Shown piece after piece: positions 1-8,902 of a DNA stretch of 12,121 nucleotides (positions are counted from its first letter, which is position 1; each line of letters starts with the position of its first letter). Under the pieces are notes generated by a model. The model worked only from the letters and a program-made list of their open reading frames with translations. It was not told where the DNA came from and ran no database searches. Source of the DNA: Cyclostephanos tholiformis (lineage: Eukaryota; Bacillariophyta; Thalassiosirophyceae; Thalassiosirales; Thalassiosiraceae); assembly GCA_036939975.1 (NCBI GenBank), contig JALLPB010000927.1, forward strand, positions 1 to 12,121, given 5' to 3'. A program made the translations under genes and the position numbers.

Positions 1-97
1 TAATTTTCTTCTCCCGACCTGAACTACCTGTAACTCGTTTTCCACTCGTTTTTCAATTCAGGAGAGGAGTTATCCACCCGCCTAGGTCAAAACGTAA

Positions 98-649
98 GAA
101 TGCCGGGTTGGGGTGGAACGTCAAAAGCAACGCGAGACGGCAATATCGTCTGCTCTGGCCCTCCGCCAGCAGTTCACGGTTTGCGGGGAAGTCCTCGAGC
201 GGGTGGAGGTCTTCAAGTACCTCCGACGGATGATGGCACAAGACAACAATGAAATTCAAGCTGTTCGGTCGCAGCTACGGAAAGCTCGTGCTATTGTCCT
301 AGCCATCCTCTTGTACGGCAGCGAGACATGGGTCCTCACTCGAACTGCCCTCGCGTGGCTAGAGGGATTTCACATTCGAGCTGCATACTGGATTGCAAAG
401 GAACACAGGCCAAAGCGTGGACCAGGTAATGTATGGATTTATCCAAAGTCGGAGGATGTTTTGCGGGAGTGTGGGATGAAAACAATGGTGGAATACGTCA
501 AGATTTGAAGGCAAACGATCGCTTTGTACGTCACAACCCGTCCTGTCCTCGTCAAATGCAGATGGGGTGAGCGCAAGAGCGGGGCCGTACCACACCAATG
601 GTGGTGGAAGTTGCCCATGGATCTGGACAGTCTGGTAGACATCCATTGA
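98..649 (+). pseudogene. LINE-type (non-LTR) retrotransposon reverse transcriptase, C-terminal remnant
   Basis: The frame reads ECRVGVE, QQFTVCGEVLERVEVFKYL, LLYGSETWVLT and GFHIRAAYW. This is the region downstream of the catalytic palm in LINE polyproteins that are common in algal genomes; such proteins copy element RNA at a nicked chromosomal site. The frame is bounded upstream by TAA at 95-97. It is interrupted by TGA at 506-508 (between VKI and RQTI) and then stays open to TGA at 647-649, with a Trp triplet (QWWWK) typical of this tail. Between SQLRKAR (about 270-290) and LLYGSETW (about 310) the spacing is clearly shorter than I expect for the family, so an internal deletion is likely. 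No catalytic YxDD motif is present, so this is a 5'-truncated, dead copy. CpG is more frequent here than in the next 6 kb, suggesting a younger insertion. Recognition is by motif memory only. Confidence 0.75.
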
Positions 650-2338
650 TCTGGATCCCTTCAATGCTCGTGGGGGGTGAGAACTTGCCTGGTGGGTGAC
701 ATATGAGGGTCTAATATGTGTGGGCCTCAATATAGCTTTAATACTAGTAATCAAGCGTCTAGAGGGGGAGGGCACGTCCAGCAAGCTTTGGTAAGCTCTA
801 GTATTGGAAACGGCCCTCTCTGCCCAGAGACCAAGTCAACACACACACACCATATTGCATCCCAAACAATTAGATAAATTTTTGAAAAACAGGGTTGCAT
901 ATGGATGAATTGTTTTTGATACCTCATTCGTTAGATGGCTGCAACAACAAAGACCATAAGCAGGTGTAAGGTTGCATACGAGGCCACTCTCCTCAAGACA
1001 ATAATGTAGTGCTGGGAAGATGACAAAAGTGGTGGTCATAGTGGTAGAGGAGAGTAGGAGGAGGAAACAAGTAACAATTTGTGTTAGATTCATAGACGAG
1101 GAAGGAGATGAAACAAGAGCAGGACAAGAAAAGTGGTTAACCTGGCACATGTGAAGGACAAGTTTCACCCAAAACAATTGAGGGTTGATATTGATTATGT
1201 ACGTGAAAGCTATGGTATGTCATTGCAAGTCAACATAACTCAAAGGGATGACAATGATGATAGTAGCACAACATGCAAAATATTTCCAATTTCCCCCCAC
1301 CAAAACATAGTTGCCAGCTAAGCACTAAGTTGCTAAACTTGCTTGTTGCATCCAGCAGAGAATGGTGTATTGCTCTGACTCCTCTTCACTGAGACAATGT
1401 GTGTTTGCAAGTGTGACACACAGGATGAAGCCAAGTCTGATCTCTAAATTACTCACGTGCTCTGGCATAAAATGCAGACACAATTCTGAGAGGAATGTGT
1501 TCATCTAGGGCCACAACCTTCATGTGGATTGGAACATGCATTAAGAGGATCAATCATAATTCTTTCTTCAAAGTCAATTTTTTGTGGTTATTTTACATCA
1601 TTTATGCAACTCAGTTGGACTAAGTGAGTTTCTTTCATTCTGGTTGATGAAAGTCCAATATTCAATGGTGGAAGCCAATCACTCCTCCTTTTTAGAATGG
1701 AATGTGCCACTTTAGTATGTTGAGCTATTGATACAAAATATCGAGAGCTTGCTGGGACATATGAAGATGAATGCAGGTTGTTGATAGACCATCCACAGCA
1801 TTCATGGAATTGAAACCAAAGAGGATGATATGGTGCCGATATTGAACACAAACATACTCTAGTACTGTACCTTACACACTAAACAAAAGTGCCTCAGTTT
1901 CAAGAAAGATACAAGTGTTACACCAACCACACAAAGCTGTACATCATCAGTAGAACTGGCGGGAACCCAATTTCCCTGAAAAAAATTCTGGGTGGGGTGG
2001 CAAGATCATGTAACCTTATGAGGTCAAAAATGGCCCTTGCCAATTTTCATATTTCACCTGCTAAACTAGGATCTCAGGTGGTAAATACTTAACTAAAAGC
2101 TATTTGTAAAGGAAAGGAAGCAGATGAGATATTAGTAGCCCGGTGAGTTGGGGTTGACTATTTGGATTGAGTATCCAGATTGGATAAGTGGACAGCTAAC
2201 ACACACTCGCAAGTTGGCAAGCAATTGTGACAGTACTAGTCATTGAACATTGGATAGGGTTGACAATGGCATCACTGATGCATGAGTGGGGCATCACAAT
2301 CAAAGACATAAAATGGGCACACCTGTTTGTCATGTTTA
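650..2338. other. Unassigned CpG-poor stretch, no supported gene
   Basis: I see no reading frame here that I recognise on either strand. Short open frames exist, for example 1133-1321 (+, 62 codons), 1588-1851 (-, 87 codons) and 1889-2092 (+, 67 codons). They lack recognisable motifs and are broken on all sides. A short AC dinucleotide run lies at 841-850. Base composition resembles the decayed elements to the right, with few CpG and many TG/CA. That suggests old repeat DNA whose coding content is no longer legible to me, rather than a unique intergenic spacer. Confidence 0.4.
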
Positions 2339-3085
2339 GGTGCATGATTGGATGTCACGGCATTTGAGCCAATGGAAATGTTGGTGCATGGACTTAGAAG
2401 CTGTGCCCATCATGGTACCCATGGTGAGCCCTTACATGGTGATGTTGTCCATGGTGATTGGTGATGGGGGTGAGTTTGGGTTGGATGTCCCATCTCTATG
2501 GTGATCTTTGTGTCCAGTTCATTTGTGGATGCTGACATCATCATCAGGACTGCTTCATTGTTGAAGTCTTTGTCATTACAAACAGAATGGTAAAAGTGGC
2601 TGGTGGCCCAGCTTTTCCAGTCTGCTTTGGACAGGTAGGAAGCATCCATATGGACTGCCAGGATCATGTCACACACATGGTACTTTAGTCTTGCATTTAG
2701 ATGTGTGGGGACTTAATCAAGGAGTTGGCAACATGCCCCGGCTACCACCTGCTTGCACTACATCTGTCGTGTTGCAATCATGCCAGCAATGGCAAGAAAC
2801 ATGGAGTCAAAGTCCCTTTCATAATACAGGAGGGTACCGATGATGTCCAGACTTGTTTCATGTTGGTGGGGGGCAGTGGGGTCGATGTGTCAGTTCAACT
2901 TGTTGTACCTTGGCATCATACTGGATGGGTGCTGCCTGGTACAGTGCATCCTGTGGCATTGGTGGCATAGGATGTTGGTACAATTGAGTGTTGTTGTAGC
3001 GATGGAGCCCAGCATGGAACAGTTGACATGGCATTGCATGTTAACCCATAAGAGCTTGACAGCACATATAAGCAAGCCCATCTAG
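2339..3085 (-). pseudogene. Copia-like retrotransposon RT-connection and RNase H remnant
   Basis: Read on the minus strand, consecutive blocks follow the order of a copia-type polyprotein end. LGSIATTTLN lies near 3015. SLDIIGTLLYYERDFDS and FLAIAGMIATRQM lie at about 2855-2760. ARLKYHVCDMILAVHMDASY (2697-2640) carries the RNase H first-Asp motif in HMDASYLS. IEMGHP and a degenerate T-x-D-N block lie around 2460-2430, and HFHWLKCRD lies around 2385-2355. RNase H would degrade template RNA during reverse transcription. Two in-frame stops fall between FLAIAGM and ARLKYH (a TAG after ATRQM and a TAA after QLLD), and further shifts occur near the 3' end. Expected Arg positions after DASYL read Trp (DWKSWATSH), which fits CGG-to-TGG change. 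No integrase, gag or LTR was identified. The copia assignment is by memory and could be a neighbouring LTR clade. Confidence 0.7.
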
Positions 3086-5376
3086 TCAACAGCCACCTTG
3101 TAATCTTCCTTCAAGGCACTGTTCAAGTGATGGAAGTTCGCCATATCTGTGACCTTGATGCCAAAGTTGCCAATGGTGGAAGGCAAAAAGTGATGGAGTG
3201 CCACAAGAGAGAGGTGGTGAAATGGCAACTACGAGAGGTTCCGATGGCCAGCAGTTCAGATAGGGACTTGTGCCGGGACTGTGAAAAGAAAGTTCATGTT
3301 CTTCATCAGGTCCTTCCTCCAGAGGTGGGTCATCAAATGTGGAATGCAAATACATGGAGCCACTGGGGATGAGCCAAGCAATCCTTGCACAACAGCGCCA
3401 ATACCACTTCCATGACGGCCGGGGGCATCATCCACAGTCTTGCTGCCTTGAGGTCCCATAGCAAAAACATATTATCCTTGGTGATGCCCCCCCCAAAGTC
3501 CGTGCTCCTCTTCATTTCCCACCGGCTGTGGACCAGCATGAAGCCTGTCCACCCAACTTATCATCTGCCTCCAGATTGAAAGGGATGAACAACAGTGGGT
3601 CCTTCTTGCCAGCCATCATGCATTCTGTCAAGTTGCTCCGCAACAGGCCAACCACCCTTGAAGCCTTCGTTTGTTTCCCAGAGATGTGAATGACGTATAG
3701 TACAAAATCACCATCTGTTTGGGCCTTGTAGACCCAAAACACTATGTCTGACAGCTCTCTTGATGGCAAGTGAGTTCCTTTGAATGCCGGGTTATCAGTA
3801 ATGAGGAAAATCTTGTGGTTCTTGAGGCCCCCCTCTGCTACAGGTCATTCCAATCTATCCATGAGGTTTTTGCCTCCTTGCAGTTGGAATACTTCTCCCT
3901 CAATTCTAGATTCCAAACTCCCTATTCATAATCCACCCTGGATTGTTCCACGATGGCATTGATTCCAATTGGCCTTGCCACTGGCATCTCCAATCATAAG
4001 GAAGGCAGACTTCCATTTGGCCTGGTTGAGTTGCTTGGGGGGGATCATGTAGGCAGACCAGATTGCATGAATAACATTTGACCGGGATCACCGTTTCTGG
4101 AACTTTGTTGCCCATCCCTGTAGTGTGCATCATTCCCCAAACCTCATCATCCTTGAACTCTCTTTGGCACGGTTATCCTCCCTCCTCCATTTGGTGCTAC
4201 TGCATTGATGTCTATTCTTTGACATCCACTTGAACCCATCCTCTGCCCTTTCTGGATGCCAACTGTCCACCCTCAGATACAGGCCCTTGATATATGGGTT
4301 CAACCCCATGTATGATTGAACCACATAAATGAAGAACCACAATTGTGGATCATCTTGGCAAGCTCTGTAATCAACAGTTTGATTTTGTCCCACTTCTCCT
4401 GAGAGACCATCCCCAGTATGCATCCTCCTTCAGTGTGAGTGAATGTACCTGCCCAAGGGCACGGTGTCTCCATTGGCAAAGTCTTCTTCCTCCTGAATGC
4501 CCCTCCTTGAGCATCCTGATGCATAGGCCCATGCCCCTGCCCACGTGATCCTTGGATTGTGACCCATTGGGCAGCCATCATCCATGTACACAAAAATCTC
4601 TGCCACCAGATGCCCATCTGCCCTAATCTTCATAACCCATGGATGATCCGACCTGTAGCCCCTGGAATCCGGAAGGTTAAATTCAACCCTGTCTCAGTGG
4701 AAGGGGTTGCTCAAAACCTCGCAGCCCTCATAGACTTTGAAGTTGAGGTGGACCTGCCACTGCAGGCTGCAACACATGAGTCCCACAAACCCATCCAATT
4801 TCTCTCCAAGATCTCCCAAGGGCCCAGCCCTTCACTGACTTCCCAATTATGACCCCTCTGATCCCATGATCTCACCTCACTGACATCCACTTTGGAGAAT
4901 TCACCTAACTGAGTGCAGGGAGTAGTTGAGGAACTGCTCCTCAACATCCAGATCACACTGATAGTAGCCTACCAATAAAGCCATGAGTGTCTGTTGACCA
5001 TCGGCATCCCAAAGTGTGGAGCCCAGAGAACACCGTTCAGTCCACAGCTTGTTCTGTTGTAGACCATCCCAATGTCATTTGCACCATTGTCTACACATAA
5101 GTAGTGCATCCCTCCCATGGCCTTGCCCGGGAGAATGCAACCTTGCTTGCAAACCTGCACAACCTTCTCCCATATCAAGCTTGTGCTGTGCTGGGTTCTT
5201 GTGCTCCTTCTGTGGTTGCAAGAACAGGGGGAAATGACCCCTGATGTAATGCAGTTGACCATCTTGCAGTCCCCTCTGGAATTGGACCCCCAAGTTCCAG
5301 AAGAAAGTGGCTGAGCTCTCAAGCCACTCAAACCACTCAACCCAGAATGCATTGGCACTGCACCTGAGAGCATCAT
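3086..5376 (-). pseudogene. Decayed RT plus RNase H retroelement polyprotein (superfamily unassigned, DIRS-like or LTR)
   Basis: The minus strand holds an ordered series of RT and RNase H landmarks spread over three frames. VYNRTSCGLNGVLWAPHFG (5064-5005) precedes a motif-A block YYQCDLDVEEQFLNY (around 4970-4925) with the catalytic Asp. RVEFNLPD and GYRSDHPWVMKIRADG lead to the RT signature VYMDDG (YMDD at 4588-4577). A thumb-like block THTEGG, GMVSQEKWDK follows at 4440-4370, then LNPYIKGLYL, VDSW and EDGFKW (about 4320-4225). RNase H-like motifs come next: MIGDASGKA (Asp codon 3988-3986), ITDNPAF (TDN 3799-3791) and VIHISGK (about 3690). The tail reads ARLWMMPPAVM, MTHLWRK and SEPLVVAIS. 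The frame breaks at least near 4985, 4490, 4350, 3930 and 3460, and there is a stop in FH*DR near 4690. An integrase or tyrosine recombinase was not found, so the class stays open. Confidence 0.72.
4577..4588 (-). other. Surviving RT active-site motif YMDD
   Basis: The codons TAC ATG GAT GAT on the minus strand give the Y-x-D-D signature of reverse transcriptases. It sits between GHLVAEIFV and GCPMGHNP in one of the few stretches of this element without a break. The two Asp residues are the metal ligands of the polymerase palm in this family. Their preservation identifies the ORF but does not imply activity, because both flanks are frameshifted. Confidence 0.75.
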
Positions 5377-6840
5377 TATCTGCCTAGACCATTAGGAGGC
5401 TGTCCATTGTGGACCATATAAAAAGAGAAATGCAGCTCCATCCACCTTTAGGGCATTGCCCTTGACAATGTGGTGGGTTAAAAAGTGTCAGTTTTTATCC
5501 TGCCTGGAGGCATTAGGAGATCCATGTTGGACCTGGGGGAAGGCCCAGCGACATCCTTGCTGATCAATGTAATCAAATAATCATTCAGAGAACCCAAAGA
5601 ATCTCTCAGAGAACCCCCCCAGAACAATGTAGAATGAGGATATCTGACTCCTCTGACATGGCATCCGAGACCAGAATCAGTACATCCCAAAGTGCAACCA
5701 ACTCTAAACACAAAAGTGGATGCACACCCCAGCCAGAGGGGCATCCTGATGCCGGCAGAGGGACTTGTGTTTGGAGGTCAGAGGCAGAAAACAGGCCACT
5801 TTGATGGACCACTCCCCCTGGCGGAGCTTCCTGCACCTGCCTATCACCCCTAAAAAGAGCCACCAAAGGCATTGGGGGCAGATCTCTAGGCATTGCCGTG
5901 GCCGGGATGGGCATGGCAGCCACTTGATCAGTGATGAATGCCCATATTGGGAACCAAGTTAGGCTGCTGTGCAAGTGAAGCCAGATCCATGGCTGTGTAG
6001 GATGTAAGATGATGGGTACCAAGCCACAATTGATCGGTGTCTTGTCACACCCCCTCTGCCTCACAGTGTAACAATGACACAAAGCATGAAGACCACCCAG
6101 ACAGATAGAGTTGAGGCAGTCATGAAGACACATGTCCTCCTTACTCCCCAAAGTTTGTATCCCCATTTTGGAAAAAAAACATGTGGGGTAGTCCACTGCG
6201 CCCAATACGAATGATCCCCTCAAGGCAGTGACTTTGCATCAGAGAAAACATGTCTGGAAGCCCATTGCACCACCTCGGAACCAAAGCCAAGACCATGGCT
6301 TGTATGCAGAAGAATGATGCAACTGTAGCAACAATAACTGGTGACTAGCAGTATAGAGGCTATTCTAAATCCTAATGCCCATTTCACCATGAACCATAAG
6401 TTGGGGACAGCTTTCCAATTCTCACACAACCCCCTAGAGGTTTGATAAGGGAGAACATCATGGAGGAAGGGGAGGTCACAATGGGCATCTGGCACCATAT
6501 CTAGTCATCCTGACCATAAAATGCATTCTCCAAGGATTCCTAGAAACTGGGAATTCTCCTAAGGGGAGCCAATATAAAACAATGTAAAGACCAAGAGGAA
6601 CATGGCAAAAACTCACTCCCTTTTTGACTGGAGCCTGTTTGGGGGCACTGTTGTGCGAATACATGTTTACAGGCAACTACCGTTGATTATGCAGCAAAAG
6701 CAACACGTGGTATAAATACCACTCAAGAAAGTGGATTGCTATGTAACCCCAATCTAAGGAACATCAGAAGCAGAGTGATGCCCCTTACTACCTTGAAATG
6801 GTGTTAGATGGGGCAAACAAGCCCCTGAATCAGGCCTATG
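5377..6840. other. Unassigned region upstream of the RT remnant; likely 5' part of the same element
   Basis: This stretch continues the CpG-poor, TG/CA-rich composition of the RT element and ends where the sequence turns AT-rich near 6840. On the minus strand one frame is open for 205 codons (6223-5606), including a Cys/His-containing segment (HALCHCYTVRQRGC), and another is open at 5744-5478. I cannot match either to a gag, capsid or polymerase domain. Because CpG loss and GC content both reduce chance stops on this strand, a frame of this length need not be functional. Its position 5' of the RT motifs fits an N-terminal polyprotein or gag-like region, but this is inference. Confidence 0.35.
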
Positions 6841-6949
6841 AGCCTATAAATGGTTAAAATTGTCATTTTCTCCTTTTTTCTTTGATTTTTCTTATTTTGC
6901 AACAACTTTCTATGTCCTGAAAGAAGAATCCCACATGCTATGAATTGTG

Positions 6950-7016
6950 ATACATGAAAAAATGAGAAAATTAGGTTCAACATTCAATTTTCTTCCTTTT
7001 TCATTTTTTCATGTAT
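6950..7016. repeat. Long inverted repeat (16-bp perfect outer arms)
   Basis: The outer arms 6950-6965 (ATACATGAAAAAATGA) and 7001-7016 (TCATTTTTTCATGTAT) are perfect reverse complements. Inside them, GAAAATT (6966-6972) pairs with AATTTTC (6986-6992), leaving a 13-nt loop and an 8-nt bulge (6993-7000). The structure is AT-rich and sits just outside the repeat block, before the gene-bearing half. It could be a hairpin near an old element end, a small MITE-like relic or a 3'-end or insulator-type structure. No flanking target-site duplication was recognised. Confidence 0.7.
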
Positions 7017-7785
7017 TGTACTCCGATGAACATAGTACATAAAAATCTAATAAATTCTGCCTTTCCCATTTAATAGATTTGAATTGCAACTTAGAAACCA
7101 ACAAGGAAGATACAATCTTTTTTATAGGAAAGCCCTACATATGTAAGAGTGATTTCCAAAGAAAAAATCAGAGTCTATATTTTATACCAAATCCTATGTA
7201 TGTAGTTTTTTTTAATCCTCTGAGACCAATGGCAGACTCTCAAAACCAACCGCCACTTCTATACCAAAAAAACAAAACCCACAACCAAAAAAAACAAAAC
7301 ACAGCACCATGGTCCCCTGCTGCCCGCACCCTCCAGTGGCTTCAATTTTGAAGGTAAGTCCATTCGCCGTATGCCACACAGTAGTCCTTGATCATCGTAA
7401 CATGGTGATATATTTTTTTAATGAAAAAATTATATTATTCTTTATTTTATTGAATATTACTCCTCACAAAAGCCAAAAATGGATCTAGAAAATTAAAATG
7501 CTTCAAATAGATCAATTTATTATTTCAAATATTCAATTTATTGTATCTCAGATACGTTTATTTTATCTAATAACAAAATTTAATTTTATATAATTAACGG
7601 ATAAATTCTTTTTGATAAAATATAAATACACGTAGAAATACCATTAATAGTATTATAATAATTTAGTTGTTCTATGTAAAATTGAATAATTATTTACACG
7701 ACTATTTTTTATTGGGATAAAATGGTAGCATAGTGCACTCAAGGAGGTATCGACAACATATGCCCTGCACTAGCATCGCTTTGCG
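7017..7785. other. AT-rich intergenic region upstream of the PHD/dioxygenase gene
   Basis: There is no convincing coding sequence here. The open frame at 7079-7351 (+) is mostly low-complexity Lys, Gln and Asn codons from A-rich runs. From 7380 to 7720 the sequence is strongly AT-rich, and a TATAAATA string lies at 7621-7628, about 100-200 nt before the first gene-like sequence. It would be a reasonable place for a promoter of the + strand gene, but AT-rich DNA yields TATA strings by chance. A short frame at 7734-7809 (CTQGG to GLS) is open without a start codon and may belong to a 5' exon whose limits I cannot fix. Confidence 0.35.
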
Positions 7786-7810
7786 ATGATATTGCCAATA
7801 TTGGATTGAG

Positions 7811-8471
7811 TGGTGTCAGACGGTGTCAATTTTGGGGAGGCGTGTTGTCGCACTGAATTTGCGGACCACGCGGCCAAGACGATTGATATCGGTTGCGGCG
7901 GTGGCAGCGCCGGCGCCGGACGTGGCACGAACCCGGGCCACGTTGGTAGACCCCCTCGCGCTTGCAATTGTCTGAACTTTGGCCTAGATTGTGCCATTGT
8001 GGACAATCCGTATGATCTATCATACATCGGCAAGGACATGGAGAAAGAGGATAAGCGGCTGGAGGAGGGATCTTCCTCTGCAAATGGCAGTTTCGCCAAT
8101 TATGATGGCAAAGACGATCTGAACAAGGATGAGTGTGTCATTTGTGGCAATGGAGTCGGTGTGTTGTAATTATTTGATTGTGTTTTCATTCATTGCATCG
8201 AACCTAATACTGATATTATCGCCTTTTCTTTTTGCATCAGTATTGATATGTTGTGATTTTTGCAGCAATGCATATCATCCGAGATGCCTAGGAAGTAAGG
8301 CCGACTCCCTACCCAATCCTTGGCACTGCCCAAAGTGCCATGTGAGATATGCAAACGGGGGAAAGGATTGCAAGATAAAACGTGTCCAGGCCGATGATAG
8401 CGACAGGAAAGCCACGACAGTACCCGACCGACCTGTATTGTGTCAGAAAAGCATGAGGTCAAATTTATCAG
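7811..8471 (+). CDS. 5' exons of PHD-finger protein: Gly/Cys-rich unit plus PHD finger
   Basis: Two exons (to 8158, then 8241-8471) join across an 82-nt intron. Exon one encodes a unit rich in Gly, Ala and Cys ending RACNCLNFGLDC, then an acidic/Ser linker, and DECVICGNG. Exon two starts with LICCDFCSNAYHPRC and continues to PWHCPKCH. Spliced, the pattern is C-x2-C-x8-C-x2-C-x4-H-x2-C, followed by the final C-x2-C, which is a canonical PHD finger. PHD fingers are nuclear zinc-binding modules that usually read histone tails, often H3K4 methylation states. The true 5' end is unknown: TGA at 7807-7809 closes this frame, so an upstream exon may join at AG 7809-7810 or 7818-7819, or the start is lost. 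The gene probably continues into the Cys-cluster and dioxygenase-like exons downstream. The exon 2 donor is G|GTCAGT at 8472. Confidence 0.72.
7822..7983 (+). repeat. Duplicated Gly/Cys-rich coding unit, copy 1
   Basis: This 162-nt segment aligns without gaps to 8676-8837; by hand count 125 of 162 bases and 33 of 54 codons' residues match. Shared residues include V-x-FGEA, KTID, the CGG turn, NPG and PRxCN-x-LNFG. Many differences are at third codon positions, so both copies were probably coding after the duplication. Copy 1 ends in CNCLNFGLDC, a C-x-C-x6-C arrangement that may bind zinc. The function of the unit is unknown to me. Confidence 0.8.
8159..8240 (+). other. Phase-1 intron inside the PHD finger
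   Basis: The intron runs from GTGTGT to a pyrimidine-rich TTTGCATCAG, 82 nt. Removing it converts a frame that would hit TAA at 8167-8169 into an uninterrupted PHD finger with correct ligand spacing (GTC G|TA TTG). This restoration is strong evidence that the intron is real and that the zinc finger was under selection when the gene was active. Confidence 0.85.
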
Positions 8472-8575
8472 GTCAGTACACAATCTTTTGTCGTATAATA
8501 TTATTTCTGTTCATGGCACGATACTTATTCTTCATTTGATCACTGTCGCGTATATCTTTTCGTGGCTTTCTGAAG
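8472..8575 (+). other. Probable phase-1 intron after the PHD exon
   Basis: The donor GTCAGT follows G8471. Acceptors AG at 8574-8575, 8577-8578 and 8580-8581 are in the same phase, so all three keep the downstream frame open (EVEPKVNMPLDVLDDEF). The unspliced exon frame would instead run on to a stop at 8537-8539. Which of the three AG sites is used cannot be told from sequence alone. A second possible donor AAG|GTGAAT at 8590 with acceptor TTCAG at 8672 would join to the duplicated unit in phase. Confidence 0.6.
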
Positions 8576-8675
8576 AAGTAGAGCCCAAGGTGAATATGCC
8601 TCTCGATGTACTTGATGATGAGTTCATTTGGAATTTGGCGAGAATAGTTAGAGATACAATGTCACTGTTCAGTAC

Positions 8676-8837
8676 AGTGTCGATTTCGGGGAGGCACATC
8701 ATTGCATTGAACTCGCGGACCGCGCACCCAAGACAATCGATCTCGATTGCGGAGGTTACGGTGCCAGCGCCGGTAGTGGCGCAAACCCGGGCAGCATTGG
8801 TAGACATCCTCGCGATTGCAATCGTTTGAACTTTGGC
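8676..8837 (+). repeat. Duplicated Gly/Cys-rich coding unit, copy 2
   Basis: This is the partner of the 7822-7983 segment, in the frame that reads VDFGEAHHCIELADRAPKT and ends RDCNRLNFGC. That frame is open from 8652 to a TGA at 8883-8885 and is offset from the frame of the preceding exon, so an intron (for example ending at AG 8671-8672) or a frameshift lies between. Several Cys of copy 1 are replaced (two Cys by His, one by Arg), so metal binding, if any, may differ. How it joins to the exon after AG 8899-8900 is unresolved. Confidence 0.75.
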
Positions 8838-8902
8838 TGCATTTTTCCAAACAATGTAGAAGCTAATCCTATTGATTTATGCTGATATTCTGGTTCGCAG
8901 GC

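Noticed and set aside
841..850. AC microsatellite
   Set aside because: It is five dinucleotide units only, too short to be more than a passing note.
836..1177. 113-codon minus-strand frame
   Set aside because: It has no recognisable motif and a composition typical of stop-poor, CpG-depleted repeat DNA.
7079..7351. 90-codon + strand open frame in the AT-rich spacer
   Set aside because: It is dominated by A-rich runs giving Lys, Asn and Gln, shows no domain, and matches the composition of the surrounding noncoding DNA.
7770..8099. Minus-strand open frames opposite the first Gly/Cys-rich unit
   Set aside because: They are antisense shadows of a GC-rich exon; the + strand shows conserved duplication and the PHD finger.
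8440..8829. 129-codon frame across the second duplicated unit (SGRHIIALNSRT...)
   Set aside because: It reads the duplicated unit in a different frame from copy 1. The homologous frame (VDFGEAHH) is one base away, so most of this frame beyond about 8672 is a shadow; its start near 8440 crosses a likely intron.
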